Assembly: GCA_002470275.1 (NCBI GenBank)
Contig: DKNY01000004.1
Span: 14,365-49,742, forward strand
DNA length: 35,378 nucleotides
From: Gammaproteobacteria bacterium UBA7376
GTDB taxonomy: Bacteria > Pseudomonadota > Gammaproteobacteria > Pseudomonadales > Azotimanducaceae
Reading direction: 5' to 3'
The notes under the pieces were generated by a model. That model saw only the letters and a list, made by a program, of their open reading frames with translations, was not told the origin of the DNA and searched no databases. The position numbers were made by a program, and so were the translations under genes. Shown here one piece after another: positions 33,486 through 35,378 of the stretch. How positions within the stretch are numbered: position 1 is the stretch's first letter; each line of letters starts with the position of its first letter.

Positions 33486-33506
33486 AATGTAGCACGAAAT
33501 GTAGCA
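33486..33506. repeat. Paired direct repeats beside the ssrA fragment
   Basis: AATGTAGCA occurs at 33486-33494 and again at 33498-33506, a 12-base period. The repeats lie about 55 bases inside the presumed island end. Such short direct repeats can be arm-type binding sites of a tyrosine recombinase. Confidence 0.45.
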
Positions 33507-33587
33507 AGTCAAAGTGAAGGAGGAGGCCATACCCCCTAGTCACCTAGGTATAGGCATGGGCGGACATTTTGAGGGCCGTGGAGGTTG

Positions 33588-33618
33588 TAAAAAAGAAGCC
33601 TCTACCGAGATAGAGGCT
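33588..33618 (-). terminator. Rho-independent terminator of the secreted protein gene
   Basis: On the minus strand, AGCCTCTA-TCTCGG-TAGAGGCT (33618 to 33597) is a perfect 8-base-pair stem followed by TCTTTTTT. It lies 15 bases after the stop of the gene ending at 33633. Confidence 0.85.
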
Positions 33619-33632
33619 CCTTTGATGTTGCT

Positions 33633-34391
33633 TTAACCCTGATTAGGTGAGCGGACTGCTTGCCATGAAAAGACGTTTCTTCCAGAGCAGTCAACCAGAT
33701 CATCGTACGCTCCTGACTCGCCCGTCATGTTTGCAATGGCCTTATCTATATTTTGACCAAGGCTTTGCATGGAGTCGACTCCCGACATGAGATAAAAGTC
33801 TCCTTCCATCTGTCGCGAAACGCCAGCCATGGGCCACCAGCGTACGCTGGGACTGTCGTTACCAAGAGTGGCCTGTCGTTGCCTAAATTTCTCATCGGCG
33901 GCTAATAACAGTTGCCTCGAAGCGCCCTCTTTTAAACTGCAAGATTCGAAAGCGATGTAACCTGTTGTCGGCCCGTTAGGAGTTCCGAATTTGACCATTT
34001 CTCCAAAAAACATTGAATGGCTGTCGTTCGCACAAACCTCGTCAAACTCTTCAACAAGTTCCGAGCCGTTTGCAACCCAGTGATCTTGCCAACTTCCCAT
34101 AGCTTCGAAGGTTTTCGACATATTCATCCAGAAAACGTCGCTGGACATCTCGTTAACATTTGCAAGGTAGGGCGTTAGGACGGCAGCAAATCCTGCCGCA
34201 GGATAGTTTTTATCCGCCCATTTGTTCCATTTCGCTCCAGTTTCGAGTAAGTCACTAAGACCTTTACCCTCATTATAACTACATGCATACGTTTCGATTG
34301 GAAAGAATGGTGTAGGCATGTGGTCATCGGCCACAACGGCCGTCGCACTGCTGGTTAGTAGAGCAGCAACGCAAATTTCACGTAACCCCAT
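33633..34391 (-). CDS. Secreted two-domain protein of unknown function (member 4 of a local family)
   Basis: A 252-aa protein with a Sec signal (cleavage after AVVA, about residue 21) giving a mature start of Asp-Asp-His. It has two Cys-bounded units: ETYACSYNEG to DEVCANDSH, and AFESCSLKEG to LVDCSGRNV. The spacing parallels the lipoprotein at 20760, and the segments SSDVFWMNMSKTFEAMGSW and FDRVTLLMWADKAERDAGW of the two proteins align in type. AAGGGAGA lies seven bases before the ATG, and a clear terminator follows. It sits just inside the proposed island and its DNA is AT-richer than that of the other family members, suggesting a separate origin. No enzymatic motif is seen. Confidence 0.8.
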   Translation of the reverse strand: MGLREICVAALLTSSATAVVADDHMPTPFFPIETYACSYNEGKGLSDLLETGAKWNKWADKNYPAAGFAAVLTPYLANVNEMSSDVFWMNMSKTFEAMGSWQDHWVANGSELVEEFDEVCANDSHSMFFGEMVKFGTPNGPTTGYIAFESCSLKEGASRQLLLAADEKFRQRQATLGNDSPSVRWWPMAGVSRQMEGDFYLMSGVDSMQSLGQNIDKAIANMTGESGAYDDLVDCSGRNVFSWQAVRSPNQG

Positions 34392-34608
34392 AGATTGTCT
34401 CCCTTTTGATTTTAGGTCAATTAAGCAAACACGATCGTGATTACGTGAATATTACAAATGGTCTTGACAAACCTTCAAAAACAGGACGGGCTCAGCGAAA
34501 CTCTAAGAGGCACTATGAGAAATAAAAATTCTTTCTATTAACCGGCCGTTAAAACGCCTCTGCGGGCCTGTATGTGCGTCTGAGAGGGTGTTTTGGTAGG
34601 ATATGCCA

Positions 34609-34776
34609 ATGATTCTAGTAAGAAACCTCTTGATCACCGTTTTGGTGCTGTACTGCTGCTACATCGTTTTCAAAATTAGTAGCAAAGCGGGATTCCTTTT
34701 CCTTCCGCTTCTTCTTGTCCTGCCGCCTTTGATTTTCAAGGGCAAAAAGGCGCCTGAGGATAATGGACAGGAATGA
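34609..34776 (+). CDS. Small membrane protein (two hydrophobic segments)
   Basis: A 55-aa open frame from ATG 34609 with AGGA seven bases upstream; an ATG at 34603 is two codons earlier. It contains two hydrophobic stretches (LLITVLVLYCCYIVF and GFLFLPLLLVLPPLIF) joined by KISSKA, and a charged tail KGKKAPEDNGQE. The predicted shape is a membrane hairpin. It has no recognised family and is isolated between two unrelated genes. It could be a real small protein or chance; the combination of a ribosome site, hydrophobic segments and a polar tail favours a real one. Confidence 0.5.
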   Translation: MILVRNLLITVLVLYCCYIVFKISSKAGFLFLPLLLVLPPLIFKGKKAPEDNGQE

Positions 34777-34998
34777 CGCTCAACCTGCAGGCTGACAAGG
34801 ATGCTCAGGCAGTGTTAGTTCCGAAGACGGCCCTAGGGACTTTAGCTCGCTACTGTTTCCCATGATTCAGCACTTGTTCCTAATAGTCGCAAAGAAGTCT
34901 CACTTAGTAACGGCAGATTGATCTGCTGCTCACTGAGAACCAACGAAATTTTCATCGGTTTGCCCCCTAAATGAGGCCTCAACCAATGGAGGTCGAAC

Positions 34999-35378
34999 AT
35001 GCGGAAAATTTCTTTAGTTCTTGCAACGTTTTTGGCGTTCTTTAGCGCCTTGACTTTTAACGCTCTCGCTCATGCTGGCCATCACGAAAAAGGCGAGATG
35101 ATGCCCAAGACGGTAGTGGAATTGGCAATAGGAGCCGATGCAACGTCTACCCTTGTGACCGCAGTGAAGGCTGCAGGGCTGGTCGACGTCTTATCAGGAG
35201 CCGGGCCTTTCACAGTTTTAGCGCCCACTAACGAAGCATTTGCGAAACTACCTGAAGGTGCGTTGGAAAGCTTACTAGCCGACCCAGAAGCTTTGGCGGG
35301 AGTCCTCAAGGCGCACGTAGTAGCTGGTAAAGCCAAAGCAGAAACCGTTGTTACGTTAGACGAAGTAGAGACACTCAA
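34999..35378 (+). CDS. Fasciclin (FAS1)-domain secreted protein, cut by the window end
   Basis: 126 codons are visible and the frame is still open at the last base. A Sec signal peptide ([20 protein letters not shown] and on to NALA) is followed by a His-rich start (HAGHHEKGE) and then a FAS1 domain: [39 protein letters not shown], the TVLAPTN motif being diagnostic, then [13 protein letters not shown]. Bacterial FAS1 proteins of this length are usually single-domain periplasmic or secreted adhesion-type proteins of about 160 aa. GGAGG (34988-34992) lies about six bases before the ATG. The 222 bases before it (34777-34998) contain only a 14-base palindrome (34913-34926). Confidence 0.93.
   Translation, partial: MRKISLVLATFLAFFSALTFNALAHAGHHEKGEMMPKTVVELAIGADATSTLVTAVKAAGLVDVLSGAGPFTVLAPTNEAFAKLPEGALESLLADPEALAGVLKAHVVAGKAKAETVVTLDEVETL

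Larger units (their letters stand above)
33243..33632. other. Non-coding boundary region with ssrA fragment and repeats
   Basis: There is no gene in these 390 bases. From left to right they contain a GC-rich hairpin TCGGCC...GGCCGA (33361-33380), the ssrA-like fragment (33398-33431), paired AATGTAGCA repeats (33486-33506), an imperfect ATACC...GGTAT repeat around CCTAG (about 33529-33551) and the terminator of the gene to the right. The mix is typical of an integration junction. Confidence 0.6.

Noticed and set aside
33398..33760. A complete tmRNA gene on the minus strand
   Set aside because: Only the 3' arm is present; the expected 5' part and tag-peptide region are replaced by the secreted protein gene and its terminator.

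Overview
The window reads as chromosomal DNA of a moderately GC-rich, Gram-negative heterotroph, most likely a marine gammaproteobacterium. The grounds are a TonB-dependent receptor, several Sec and Tat signal peptides, an outer-membrane-type lipoprotein, a class III (PhaE-PhaC) polyhydroxyalkanoate (PHA) synthase with PhaR and a phasin, and many oxidative catabolic enzymes. A Halieaceae/OM60-like origin is a guess from gene content only. No rRNA gene, complete tRNA gene, CRISPR array, transposase or integrase is visible.

Layout. 1-3.0 kb: the tail of a TPR protein, then a two-subunit molybdenum hydroxylase (IorAB-like, minus strand). 3.2-3.9 kb: a secreted two-domain protein of unknown function. 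4.0-9.3 kb: a tight minus-strand operon (carboxymuconolactone-decarboxylase-like protein, VOC/extradiol-type protein, MarR regulator, TonB receptor, HsaA-like flavin monooxygenase). It looks like an uptake-plus-catabolism unit for an aromatic or polycyclic compound. Its last gene is broken by one in-frame TAG. 9.7-12.9 kb: an aromatic/aspartate-type aminotransferase and a secreted S9 peptidase. 13.0-21.7 kb: an oxidative accessory locus with four divergent PhyH-type Fe(II)/2-oxoglutarate dioxygenases, an alkylsulfatase-like metallo-beta-lactamase protein, a membrane-tailed GST-like protein, a tiny Tat-signal protein and two more secreted/lipoprotein members of the unknown two-domain group.

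21.8-28.9 kb: a PHA block. Phasin, PhaR, PhaC and PhaE are followed by a divergent operon of a patatin-like lipase, an iron alcohol dehydrogenase and a succinate-semialdehyde dehydrogenase. The combination suggests that polymer or lipid mobilisation is linked to 4-hydroxybutyrate oxidation to succinate. 29.1-33.2 kb: a large secreted M14 carboxypeptidase and a PNPOx-like flavoprotein. Between them lies a small secreted protein gene flanked by decayed second copies of the 3' ends of both neighbours, a recombination scar.

33.4 kb to the end: a 34-base fragment matching the 3' end of ssrA (tmRNA) is followed by paired direct repeats and then by visibly AT-richer DNA. That DNA carries another secreted two-domain protein, a small membrane protein and a window-truncated fasciclin protein. 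This is best explained as the distal attachment boundary of a genomic island inserted at ssrA, with the island to the right.

The most unusual themes are the recurring secreted proteins of one probable architecture (five candidates in 35 kb), several of which would mature to an Xaa-Xaa-His N-terminus, the ssrA-type boundary, the M14/PNPOx scar and the amber-interrupted monooxygenase.
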